Shown here: positions 1-6,096 of the stretch, piece after piece
Layout: every line of letters begins with the position of its first letter
Numbering within the stretch: position 1 is the first letter of the stretch
Origin: an uncultured Collinsella sp.
GTDB lineage: Bacteria > Actinomycetota > Coriobacteriia > Coriobacteriales > Coriobacteriaceae
Length of the DNA stretch: 11,740 nt
Direction: 5' to 3'
NCBI GenBank assembly: GCA_905204635.1
Contig: CAJLAN010000032.1
Location: 1 to 11,740, forward strand
The notes under the pieces: generated by a model
The model's database searches: none
Seen by the model: the letters and a program-made list of their open reading frames with translations, nothing else
What the model was told of the DNA's origin: nothing
Translations under genes and position numbers: made by a program

Positions 1-15
1 TCGATCGCGAGTTCC

Positions 16-102
16 GCACGAGCCGGAGAGCACTTAATGTGCTCTCCGTGCGAGCAGGACTGTCCGAGCAGGCAACCTAATGCCTTTCGGGCAGCCACGG
101 AC
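16..102. other. Structured intergenic stretch with two hairpins
   Basis: No gene can be assigned in the first 122 bases. Bases 24-33 pair perfectly with 39-48 (10 bp, 5-base loop TTAAT). A second element closes 62-66 (GTCCG) on 98-102 (CGGAC) around a small inner stem, TGCC 81-84 with GGCA 90-93. Neither hairpin is followed by a T-run on either strand, so neither is a typical intrinsic terminator, although the first lies where the minus-strand hydrolase transcript would end. The stretch could be the 3' end of a structured RNA, a Rho-type end region, or the tail of a plus-strand gene that starts outside the window: one frame is open from the edge to a TAA at 78-80. I do not recognise a known RNA family. 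Confidence 0.3.
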
Positions 103-122
103 CAACTTACTTCAAACCGCAG

Positions 123-1328
123 TTACGACAGCGCAATACCGCCAAGCCAGCCCCAACGCACGCCAGAGCCAGTGCCATAGAAGCTAATAAACGAATCAAG
201 CGACTTAGACGTAATGGCACCCTCGTTGCTCATAACGATGCCGCCGCCAACATAGATGCCCACGTGGCCATAGATCAGACCCGGCATGCCGGTGCCGCTA
301 TGCGATGAGTCGGCCACAATCATGCCCACCTGCAGCGCCGAGCGGTCGGAGCTATAGCACCATGCGTTAAACATGTCGCACGCATTGCCGCCAAAATAGC
401 CCACGCCGGCGTTACGGAAGACATTGGTGACCCACGCCGCGCACCAGTTCTGACCCGGCGAAGGCGTGGAGTAGCACGCGTTGACGACAGCCTGCTGCTT
501 GCCCGAGCCGGCATTCTGCTGCGGAGTTCCGGGCGCGTACGATCCACCACCCGAGCTCGAACCACCCGAGTAGGAATTGTTCTGGTTCGCGGCAGCCGCG
601 GCAGCGGCAGCCTTCCTAGCGGCCTCCTCAGCCTGGGCGGCAGCGAGGATCTCGGAATCGCGCTGAGCCATGAGCTCCTTGACGTCGTCGGAAAGACCGT
701 TCAGCACGGTCTGGACTTCTTGCTGCTTGGCCTGCATGTCCTGCATCTGGGCAGTCTGCTGGTCCTTGAGCTTCTCTAAGTCGGCCTTCTGCGACTCGAG
801 CTCGGTCTTTTGCGCATCGAGCTCTTCCTGGATGGTCTGAATGTCCTCGATGGCGTCGCGGTCGCTCTTGTTGATCTTCTCAACGTAATGCGCGTTGGCG
901 ACGAGTTCCTCAAACGAGCCAGAGGCCAGCAGCAGCGACAGGATGTTCGTGCCGCCGGACTTGTAGCTGGCGGCCACGCGATCGGAAAGGTCGTTGCGCT
1001 TCTTCTTGAGCTCGGCCTTCTTTTCATCGATCTGGGCCTGCGTGTCGTCAATCTTGCCCTGGACATTCTCGATGTCGTTGAGGGTCTGGGCATTCTTGTT
1101 GGCCAGCGCCGCATACTCATTTGCGATGCTGTCGAGCTGGGCCTGAACCTCGTCGAGCTGGGCCTGGGCGGCATTCAGTTTATCGGTGGTTTCTTTGGAA
1201 GCCTCCGCCGCATGGGCGCGAGCGGGCAGGCCAAAAAGAACTGCCGCAGAAGCGGCGCCGAACAGGGCCTTGAGGGCAGTGCGGCGCGAGAGCTCCTGGG
1301 AAAGGATGGAATCGCTGTTTGGTGACAT
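123..1328 (-). CDS. Tat-exported coiled-coil NlpC/P60- or CHAP-like peptidoglycan hydrolase
   Basis: This 401-residue secreted cell-wall hydrolase probably cuts stem peptides or cross-links of peptidoglycan during growth and division. The N-terminus has a twin-arginine motif, S14-R15-R16-T-A-L-K20, then a hydrophobic stretch and an AHA signal-peptidase site near residue 40, so export by the Tat pathway is likely. Residues 44-240 are a Gln/Lys/Glu-rich coiled coil of the kind seen in PcsB/CwlO-like hydrolases. An Ala-rich segment and a Gly/Ser-rich linker (about 240-275) lead to the catalytic domain. The likely catalytic residues are C296 in NWCAAW, H355 in YGHVGIYV, and polar N368. The ATG at 1326-1328 has GGAG about 7 bases upstream. 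The gene is divergent from galE and monocistronic as far as can be seen. The choice between the NlpC/P60 and CHAP subfamilies is not settled. Confidence 0.85.
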   Translation of the reverse strand: MSPNSDSILSQELSRRTALKALFGAASAAVLFGLPARAHAAEASKETTDKLNAAQAQLDEVQAQLDSIANEYAALANKNAQTLNDIENVQGKIDDTQAQIDEKKAELKKKRNDLSDRVAASYKSGGTNILSLLLASGSFEELVANAHYVEKINKSDRDAIEDIQTIQEELDAQKTELESQKADLEKLKDQQTAQMQDMQAKQQEVQTVLNGLSDDVKELMAQRDSEILAAAQAEEAARKAAAAAAAANQNNSYSGGSSSGGGSYAPGTPQQNAGSGKQQAVVNACYSTPSPGQNWCAAWVTNVFRNAGVGYFGGNACDMFNAWCYSSDRSALQVGMIVADSSHSGTGMPGLIYGHVGIYVGGGIVMSNEGAITSKSLDSFISFYGTGSGVRWGWLGGIALS

Positions 1329-1372
1329 ATGTACTCCGTTACATGCTTATTTATATGTCGCTCAACTCATAC

Positions 1373-1400
1373 ATATTAGCGTACATATGGCGCGTCCCAA
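1373..1400 (-). promoter_or_regulatory. Candidate promoter for the hydrolase gene
   Basis: On the minus strand, TTGGGA (1395-1400) and TAATAT (1373-1378) are separated by 16 bases, each matching 4 of 6 consensus positions. Transcription would start near 1366, giving a leader of about 40 bases before the ATG at 1328. Two CATATG-containing palindromes flank it (around 1325-1332 and 1384-1389). They could be regulator sites, but nothing proves this. Confidence 0.35.
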
Positions 1401-1551
1401 CGATTTCCACGAACGGCAGGAAACTGCAAGGTCAGCGGCTCGTAAGCAAATGCCAAAGATCAGGTTATGCGTACGCAAGCTCTTCTATGAGTACGTTAGC
1501 ACAATCCTCTGCTTTTCCTACAGCGCACGATTTGGGCGTCCCTGCCTGCGC

Positions 1552-1594
1552 TATACTCCCCTGAAGAAGTGTTCCTGATTCGATAGGAGACTAC
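1552..1594 (+). promoter_or_regulatory. galE -10 element and ribosome binding site
   Basis: A good -10 hexamer, TATACT, lies at 1552-1557. The -35 is poor; TTGGGC at 1532-1537 is only 14 bases away. An AGGAG ribosome binding site at 1585-1589 sits 5 bases before the ATG at 1595, which fixes the galE start. The remaining intergenic DNA between 1400 and 1530 shows no gene on either strand. Confidence 0.4.
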
Positions 1595-2656
1595 ATGTCC
1601 AAAGCACTCGACCCCAAAGACACCTGTGTCCTCGTTACCGGTGGCGCCGGCTTTATCGGCTCGCACACCGTCGTTCAGCTGCTCGAGGGTGGCTACCAGG
1701 TCGTCATCGTCGATGATCTTTCCAACTCCAGCTCCGTCGCCGTCGACCGCGTCAAGACCATCGTGGGCGACGAGGCCGCCAAGAACCTCACCTTCTACGA
1801 GGCCAACGTGCTCGACCGCGACGCGATGAACAAGATCTTCGATACCCATCAGATCGACCGCGTCATCCACTTTGCCGGCTTTAAGGCCGTCGGCGAGTCG
1901 GTGAGCAAGCCCGTCGAGTACTACCACAACAACATCGAGAACACCCTGGTGCTCATCGACGTCATGCGCAACCATGGCTGCAAGTCCATCATCTTCTCGA
2001 GCTCCTCGACCGTCTATGGCGACCCGGACAACCCGCCCGTCACCGAGGAGGATCCTAAGAAGCCCGCGACCAACCCCTATGGTTGGACCAAGTGGATGAT
2101 CGAGCAGATCCTTATGGACGTCCACACCGCCGACCCCGAGTGGGACGTCGTGCTGCTCCGTTACTTCAACCCCATTGGCGCTCATCCGTCGGGCCTGATC
2201 GGCGAGGACCCCAAGGGCATCCCCAACAACCTGGTGCCCTATGTCGCCCAGGTCGCCGTGGGCAAGCTCGAGGCCGTTCAGGTCTTTGGCAACGACTACC
2301 CCACCCCCGACGGCACCGGCGTGCGCGACTACATCCACGTGTGCGATCTGGCATCTGGTCACGTTGCCGCCCTTAACTGGATGAACGGCAAGACCGGCGT
2401 CGAGATCTTTAACTTGGGCACCGGCACCGGCACCTCGGTACTCGAGGTCGTCGCCGCCTTCTCCAAGGCTTGTGGCAAGGAGCTGCCCTACGTGATCCGC
2501 GAGCGCCGCGCCGGCGACATCGCTGCCAACTGGTGCGATGCCTCCAAGGCCGAGCGCATGATGGGCTGGAAGGCCCAGTACGACATCGCGGACATGTGCC
2601 GCGATAGCTGGAACTGGCAGAGCCACAACCCCAACGGCTTCGCCGACGCCGAGTAG
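1595..2656 (+). CDS. galE: UDP-glucose 4-epimerase
   Basis: This cytoplasmic NAD-dependent short-chain dehydrogenase/reductase-type enzyme interconverts UDP-glucose and UDP-galactose (Leloir pathway) and supplies UDP-galactose for cell-surface glycans. The Rossmann motif GGAGFIG spans residues 16-22. The catalytic set is complete: S137 in FSSSSTVYG, Y162 in NPYGWTK, and K166. The segment GVRDYIHVCDLA and the C-terminal substrate-binding region are typical of GalE. At 353 residues it is slightly longer than the usual 330-340, with a short N-terminal extension before the first strand. The start is supported by AGGAG five bases upstream. Codon use is strongly biased to G/C endings, as expected for a resident, well-expressed gene, and differs from the accessory DNA that follows. 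It stands alone and is closed by its own terminator. Confidence 0.96.
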   Translation: MSKALDPKDTCVLVTGGAGFIGSHTVVQLLEGGYQVVIVDDLSNSSSVAVDRVKTIVGDEAAKNLTFYEANVLDRDAMNKIFDTHQIDRVIHFAGFKAVGESVSKPVEYYHNNIENTLVLIDVMRNHGCKSIIFSSSSTVYGDPDNPPVTEEDPKKPATNPYGWTKWMIEQILMDVHTADPEWDVVLLRYFNPIGAHPSGLIGEDPKGIPNNLVPYVAQVAVGKLEAVQVFGNDYPTPDGTGVRDYIHVCDLASGHVAALNWMNGKTGVEIFNLGTGTGTSVLEVVAAFSKACGKELPYVIRERRAGDIAANWCDASKAERMMGWKAQYDIADMCRDSWNWQSHNPNGFADAE

Positions 2657-2699
2657 CACTCAACCGCGGTAGATTTCTAGGCATATTCCAAAATCTACG

Positions 2700-2733
2700 G
2701 GCCCCGGCCTCCAATGTGAGGTCGGGGCCTTTT
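2700..2733 (+). terminator. Intrinsic terminator of galE
   Basis: Bases 2700-2711 pair with 2718-2729 to form a 12-bp GC-rich stem with one G-T wobble and a 6-base loop, followed by TTTT at 2730-2733. A second inverted repeat just before it (GTAGATTT 2669-2676 with AAATCTAC 2691-2698) may add to termination. The IS3-type remnant begins immediately after the T-run. Confidence 0.85.
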
Positions 2734-2950
2734 AGGAGCTCGTTCTCGGGCTCGAGCTCGCGCATGCACTTGCGGCCGCCGCGACCGGGTGGTTGGTCAG
2801 CTCCTTCTTCCTGACCGTCACCCATCTTCCCAGGGTCTTCTCGTTGATGCCGAGGTCGGCTGCCACTTGGGCGATGGGCTTCCCCGACGCGGCGGCGAAG
2901 TCTGCGGCCTCGGCGCGGTACCCCGCTGTGTAGGAGGGCCCGTCTGCCAT
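2732..2950 (-). pseudogene. IS3-family OrfA remnant, frameshifted and truncated
   Basis: The ATG at 2950 has an AAGGAG ribosome binding site (2959-2964) 8 bases upstream. It starts a protein with the helix-turn-helix of IS3-type OrfA: a SYTAGYRAEAADF start, then PIAQVAADLGI, then NEKTLGRWV. In this frame the protein continues as Ala-rich nonsense and stops at 2732. In the neighbouring frame the expected OrfA leucine-zipper segment, RELEPENELLK, is present and runs straight into the galE terminator. The frame change near 2770-2790 fits loss of one base (or gain of two). The rest of orfA and all of orfB are missing, so this is debris and not an active element. An upstream start at 3004 is possible but has no comparable ribosome binding site. 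Confidence 0.75.
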
Positions 2951-3039
2951 GACTGACACTCCTTTCTTTTTGGCGCTGAAACGATTATCGCCGCTCAACG
3001 CCATTCCTCTAAGTCAAGTGTCCTTGAATACGATACAGT

Positions 3040-3162
3040 TCAAATGGACGAGGAGAATCTGGCGCTCCTCTCGATGAGCCCGGAGAGGTCCCTGGTCGTC
3101 ACCTTCCCCCGCGCGAACGCGAAGCGGACGGCGGCGAGCCATGTCCTCACCGCGCGTTCCAT
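3040..3162 (-). CDS. Possible 40-residue ORF or gene fragment, unknown
   Basis: An ATG at 3162 begins a 40-codon minus-strand frame ending in TGA at 3040-3042. Its composition looks protein-like: amphipathic with many Arg, and a KVTTRDLSGLIERS segment that could be a helix-turn-helix fragment. There is only a weak GAGGAC ribosome binding site. The plus strand also has a 40-codon open frame (3044-3166) over the same bases. It may be the broken end of a gene cut by insertion of the neighbouring IS3-type element. I cannot name it. Confidence 0.2.
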   Translation of the reverse strand: MERAVRTWLAAVRFAFARGKVTTRDLSGLIERSARFSSSI

Positions 3163-3173
3163 TTAGGGAGTCC

Positions 3174-3202
3174 TCGAGAAGTCGATCTCTCTGTGCGATA
3201 AT
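3174..3202 (+). promoter_or_regulatory. Extended -10 promoter of the ATPase-nuclease operon
   Basis: TCGAGA (3174-3179, 4 of 6 matches to TTGACA) and GATAAT (3197-3202, 5 of 6 to TATAAT) are separated by 17 bases. TG one base before the -10 makes it an extended -10. Transcription would start near 3209, 35 bases before the TTG start codon at 3244. The palindrome CTCGCGAG at 3216-3223 lies in the leader, where an operator could be. Confidence 0.5.
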
Positions 3203-3243
3203 CGAGCTATTGAGTCTCGCGAGTTTAGAGCTGGTGATATGCA

Positions 3244-4542
3244 TTGAAAATCAAGATGAAAAACATCGGCAGGGTCGCTGAGGCCGATATCGAGATTAAT
3301 GGTATTGCCGTGATCGCCGGGGAGAACGGGACGGGGAAAAGCACGGTTGGAAAAGCGCTTTATGCGGCCTTCAACAGCATGTCCGATTCGGAGAACAAAA
3401 TCGACCGCATGAGGCGCAATAGTGTTGAGCGCGCCATCAGGAAGGCATATGTGGGAAGCCCTCTCGACTCCACGTCTCGCCACAGGCGAACTGCTGGAAG
3501 AATGAATAGTTTCATCGACAGGGTTTTTTCGGGCGAGTGCACGAGGGACGAGCTTATTGATGAGATAAAGGAGTATTACGGGGAGGAGATCTCCCGTGAG
3601 ATCGAATCCGATTTCACGAATGGCGTAGCAGGAGTTGCCGATCAGATTATCGAGATCATGGATATCTCCGATGATGAGGTATTTCGTGCGATTGCGACAA
3701 ACAGGTTCCGAAGCGAGTTCAACGGCCAGATCAATTCGGTTTTCGGCGAAGAGCCCGGGAAGGTCGAACTCCAGATAAAGGACGCATCTACGGTTTTCTC
3801 GGTTGCAAGTGACGAGGTGGCGGAGGTGCACGATAGGAGGGTTTTGCGATTCAGGGCGCATTATCTGGACGACCCGTTCCTGATCGATTCTCTCGGAGGA
3901 CCCTACGGCCCCGCTTTTCGGTTCAAGCCCCTCCTTGGACACCAGGAGGAGCTGCGGCAAGATTTGATTCAGGCGACCATCCGTAACGATGACAGCGAGT
4001 CCTCGCTGTTCGAAGAGATCGCGAAGGAGCGACACCTGAAGGTTCTCATGGACAAGGTTTCCTCCTTATGTCCGGGGCATTTCGAGAGGAGCGAAAGTCG
4101 CGGTCACCTTACGTATCTCGAAGAGGGCTTCGCTCGGGGGTTGGAGCCTGGGAACCTTTCTGCTGGCTTGAAGACGTTCGCCATCATGAAGGTGCTCTTG
4201 AAGTCCGGCGCGCTAGATGCCGGAGGGACTATTATCCTCGATGAACCCGAGATTCATCTTCATCCTGCATGGCAGCTGGCCTTCGCCGAGATAATCGTGC
4301 TGCTCCAGAAAGAGCTCGGGATGCACGTCTTAATGAGCACCCATAGTCCATATTTCCTGAATGCGATCGAAGTGTATTCTAAGAAGCACGCTGTTGATGG
4401 ATTGTGCTCATATTATCTTGCGGAGACCTGCACTGATGGACGCTCTCGCTTTGCCGATATAACCGGCTCGACTGAGGTCGCCTACGAGAAGCTGGCGGCT
4501 CCTTTTGATACGCTTGAGAGGGAGGAGTACGGCCTTGAGTAG
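3244..4542 (+). CDS. ABC/AAA-type ATPase of a putative two-gene defence system
   Basis: This 432-residue SMC/OLD-like ATPase resembles the AAA_15/AAA_21/AAA_23 groups found in many anti-phage systems. The Walker A is GENGTGKS (26-33), just after a MKIKMKNIGRVAEADIEI-type N-terminus. The signature is a variant LSAG (305-308). Walker B is TIILDEPEIHLHP (329-341) with catalytic E334, and the switch histidine is H367 in STHSPYF. The middle (about 60-290) is mixed helical and contains no long coiled coil. No TOPRIM domain follows the ATPase, so it is not an OLD/GajA nuclease. TTG at 3244 is chosen because the frame is closed just upstream and a weak GGTGAT lies 5 bases before it; the ATG at 3256 is the alternative. 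Its 3' end overlaps the next gene by 8 bases. Inferred role: a sensor or regulator that controls the downstream nuclease. Confidence 0.8.
   Translation: MKIKMKNIGRVAEADIEINGIAVIAGENGTGKSTVGKALYAAFNSMSDSENKIDRMRRNSVERAIRKAYVGSPLDSTSRHRRTAGRMNSFIDRVFSGECTRDELIDEIKEYYGEEISREIESDFTNGVAGVADQIIEIMDISDDEVFRAIATNRFRSEFNGQINSVFGEEPGKVELQIKDASTVFSVASDEVAEVHDRRVLRFRAHYLDDPFLIDSLGGPYGPAFRFKPLLGHQEELRQDLIQATIRNDDSESSLFEEIAKERHLKVLMDKVSSLCPGHFERSESRGHLTYLEEGFARGLEPGNLSAGLKTFAIMKVLLKSGALDAGGTIILDEPEIHLHPAWQLAFAEIIVLLQKELGMHVLMSTHSPYFLNAIEVYSKKHAVDGLCSYYLAETCTDGRSRFADITGSTEVAYEKLAAPFDTLEREEYGLE
4521..4527 (+). promoter_or_regulatory. Strong ribosome binding site deciding a TTG start
   Basis: GGAGGAG at 4521-4527 lies 7 bases before TTG at 4535, inside the last codons of the ATPase gene. 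It supports TTG 4535 over the other in-frame TTG at 4505. The two genes are therefore translationally coupled. Confidence 0.7.
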
Positions 4543-5203
4543 CGACCTGTGCGCCTCCTGCCCTCATCCGAACTCTCCCGCGGTGCCAGATGGCAGCGAT
4601 GGTTGCTCCCGTTGCAGGACCTGTATCCTAAGGGACTGCACGTCGACCATCTCCAAAACATCCAGAGACGGGAGCGTCTCTCTTGTGGATGACGATTTCC
4701 CTGTTGTCAATTTTGACTCTGTTAAAGAATGCTACTGCAAAAAGGTCAATAGGTGGATGCAACTCCCGCGCTCCGCCGATGCGCTGTATTGCGACCGGGA
4801 AACGTTATATCTAGTCGAATTTAAGAACGGCAGTCTGAAGGAGACGCTGGGGAAGAGGCTCAATCCCAAGGATGACGAAGAGCTTGGTATCAATCTTGGC
4901 CAAAGGGACGCCCTCATCGAGAAGTGCAAGGACAGCGTTTTGATCTGCTCGGACCTGTGGGGAAAGAGGACGAGATGGTTTCGCGAGCACTGCGTCTTTG
5001 TTTTGGTATACAACGAGGACAAGAACAAGACCGCGTTGAAGCGAGTTGCCAGTTCGATTAGGAGAAAAGCACGCTTTGGGCTTCCTGACAAATTGAAAGG
5101 GTTTTGCGTGAAGGATGTCTTGACGCTAACCGAAAAGGAGTTTTCGACATCGCTCCTTTCAACTTGGCGAGACGCAGAAGAAATCGCGGAGGTCGACGCG
5201 TAG
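4535..5203 (+). CDS. Cys-rich protein with PD-(D/E)XK-like nuclease core
   Basis: I do not recognise a named family for this 222-residue protein. The N-terminus is Cys-rich: C6, C9, C24, C27, C30 and C35 in a CxxC / CxxCxxC pattern, which suggests a zinc-binding module. The centre has the arrangement of a PD-(D/E)XK nuclease: E65 on a predicted helix, D82 in SADAL, then a strand with E95-F-K97 (LYLVEFKNG). Further Lys/Arg and a Q123-R-D segment follow. The C-terminal third is basic and mixed alpha/beta. The TTG start with GGAGGAG overlaps the ATPase stop, so the pair is made together. Function is inferred: the ATPase senses a trigger and this protein cuts nucleic acid. A non-catalytic adaptor is possible. 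No clear terminator follows. Confidence 0.65.
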   Translation: MSSDLCASCPHPNSPAVPDGSDGCSRCRTCILRDCTSTISKTSRDGSVSLVDDDFPVVNFDSVKECYCKKVNRWMQLPRSADALYCDRETLYLVEFKNGSLKETLGKRLNPKDDEELGINLGQRDALIEKCKDSVLICSDLWGKRTRWFREHCVFVLVYNEDKNKTALKRVASSIRRKARFGLPDKLKGFCVKDVLTLTEKEFSTSLLSTWRDAEEIAEVDA

Positions 5204-5368
5204 GAGACCGAAAAGCATCCGGTGGCTATCTGCTCCCGATTTCGATCGTTCGTCTACAGTCGGTTTTCTTTCCGCTGCGACCGCCAGTTTGCGATGAGTC
5301 GCGCACCGTGTGAAGCTCAACACGGATGAAATACAAATAAAATCCCCCTTGCACTGTGTTGATAAATA
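5204..5368. other. Non-coding gap after the defence operon
   Basis: No gene is visible. The one inverted repeat, CCGTGT 5306-5311 with ACACGG 5320-5325 (8-base loop), is not followed by a T-run. The AT-rich part at 5326-5368 probably marks the edge of the decayed transposase unit. Confidence 0.4.
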
Positions 5369-5880
5369 TTACTCGTCGAACTCATCTGAGCTGGGCCTTC
5401 TTGCATAGAACTGCCTGAACCTGAGCGTTTTCGGGTATCGCATTGCCCGATCGAGCACCATCGCGACCTTCTCAAGCTTGTCCTCGGGCGGACTCATAGC
5501 CACAGCCCTGCATGTCGTCCCGGTTGGAGCCGGGGTGAACCCTCAGGAAGCTCTGCATGAAGTAGCGCATCCGGTTCACGGGCCCCAGCGGGTTCTGGCC
5601 GTCGGGAACGCACTTGAGCAGCTTCGCGTTGTAGCGCTGGCTCTTCAGTGACAGCTTGTTGACAAGCGTCATGTGCGCGCCCTCCATGTCGTGGATGAGC
5701 GTGGAGCCGGGCGTCACACGGCCCTCGAACGTCGCCAAGGTCTTCGCCCTGCTCGTCTTGCCAAGGCCCTCCCGGATGAAGATTGAATGCCTGGTTCGTC
5801 GCAGCCGAGTGCGACACGGCCTCTACCCGAGACCATCATCTCTACACATAGCCCATCATTCGACAAGAACGCGCAGTTCG
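5369..5880 (-). pseudogene. Decayed IS1595/ISXO2-like transposase
   Basis: Three pieces of one DDE-type transposase lie in different frames. The first, about 5800-5880, reads NDGLCVEMMVSGRGRV. The second, about 5500-5800, reads IREGLGKTSRAKTL, then TPGSTLIHDMEGAH, and on to VNRMRYFMQSFLRVHPGSNRDDMQGC. The third, 5369 to about 5500, reads AMSPPEDKLEKVAMVLDRAM and ends FDE-stop at 5369-5371. The STLIHDMEGAH block and the NRDDMQ...MSPPEDKLEKV tail match my memory of IS1595-group transposases. At least two frameshifts occur, and several residues around the DLFS position after MQG appear deleted. The N-terminal half is missing. It is inactive debris flanking the defence pair; the family name is from recall, not a search. 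Confidence 0.65.
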
Positions 5881-5925
5881 TCCTGCATAGGCGCATGGTG
5901 TCCCCCTCCGCCGCAAGAGGGGAGC

Positions 5926-5964
5926 AAAAGAAAGGTCCCCTTGTCACTACCGGACAAAGGGACC
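5926..5964 (-). terminator. Intrinsic terminator of the RiPP operon
   Basis: Read on the minus strand, a stem of 11 pairs with one mismatch (5953-5964 with 5934-5945, 7-base loop) is followed by the T-rich tract TTTCTTTT (5926-5933). It lies about 130 bases past the exporter stop and would end transcription of the whole minus-strand operon. Confidence 0.7.
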
Positions 5965-6011
5965 CCCCTGGGCAAACACGCTATAAAACCTTCTTGCCGA
6001 GCGGCTGAGTC

Positions 6012-6086
6012 TCAGGACACCGACGGCGCACCCGTAGACCTACCCATAATCCACGCCATTTCGAGCTTCTTGGTCTTCAACGTCAC
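6012..6086 (-). CDS. 24-codon ORF after the exporter, weak precursor candidate
   Basis: GTG at 6086 begins a 24-residue frame that starts 10 bases after the exporter stop and ends with TGA at 6012-6014, before the operon terminator. The N-terminal half is Lys-rich (TLKTKKLE), then AWIMG, then a Ser/Thr/Gly/Ala/Pro tail. It has no Cys and no clear ribosome binding site. Position and size would suit a small peptide substrate of the maturase, but the frame could be open by chance. Confidence 0.15.
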   Translation of the reverse strand: MTLKTKKLEMAWIMGRSTGAPSVS

Positions 6087-6096
6087 AATCCGATAA

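Noticed and set aside
776..1325. Long frames on both strands over the hydrolase coiled coil
   Set aside because: They are shadows of the repetitive Gln/Lys/Glu codons of the hydrolase gene; Arg/Ser- or Leu/Val-rich translations with no ribosome binding site.
1496..2659. Long minus-strand open frame opposite galE
   Set aside because: It is the mirror of a GC-rich, codon-biased gene. Val/Gly/Asp-rich translation without family features; galE on the plus strand has all catalytic residues.
3244..5203. PARIS, Gabija/OLD or Septu system
   Set aside because: The ATPase has no TOPRIM (not OLD/GajA), the partner is neither a UvrD helicase nor an HNH protein, and it shows E-x-K nuclease features in place of the TOPRIM effector of PARIS.
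5306..5325. Terminator for the defence operon
   Set aside because: Six-base stem with an 8-base loop and no T-run on either strand.
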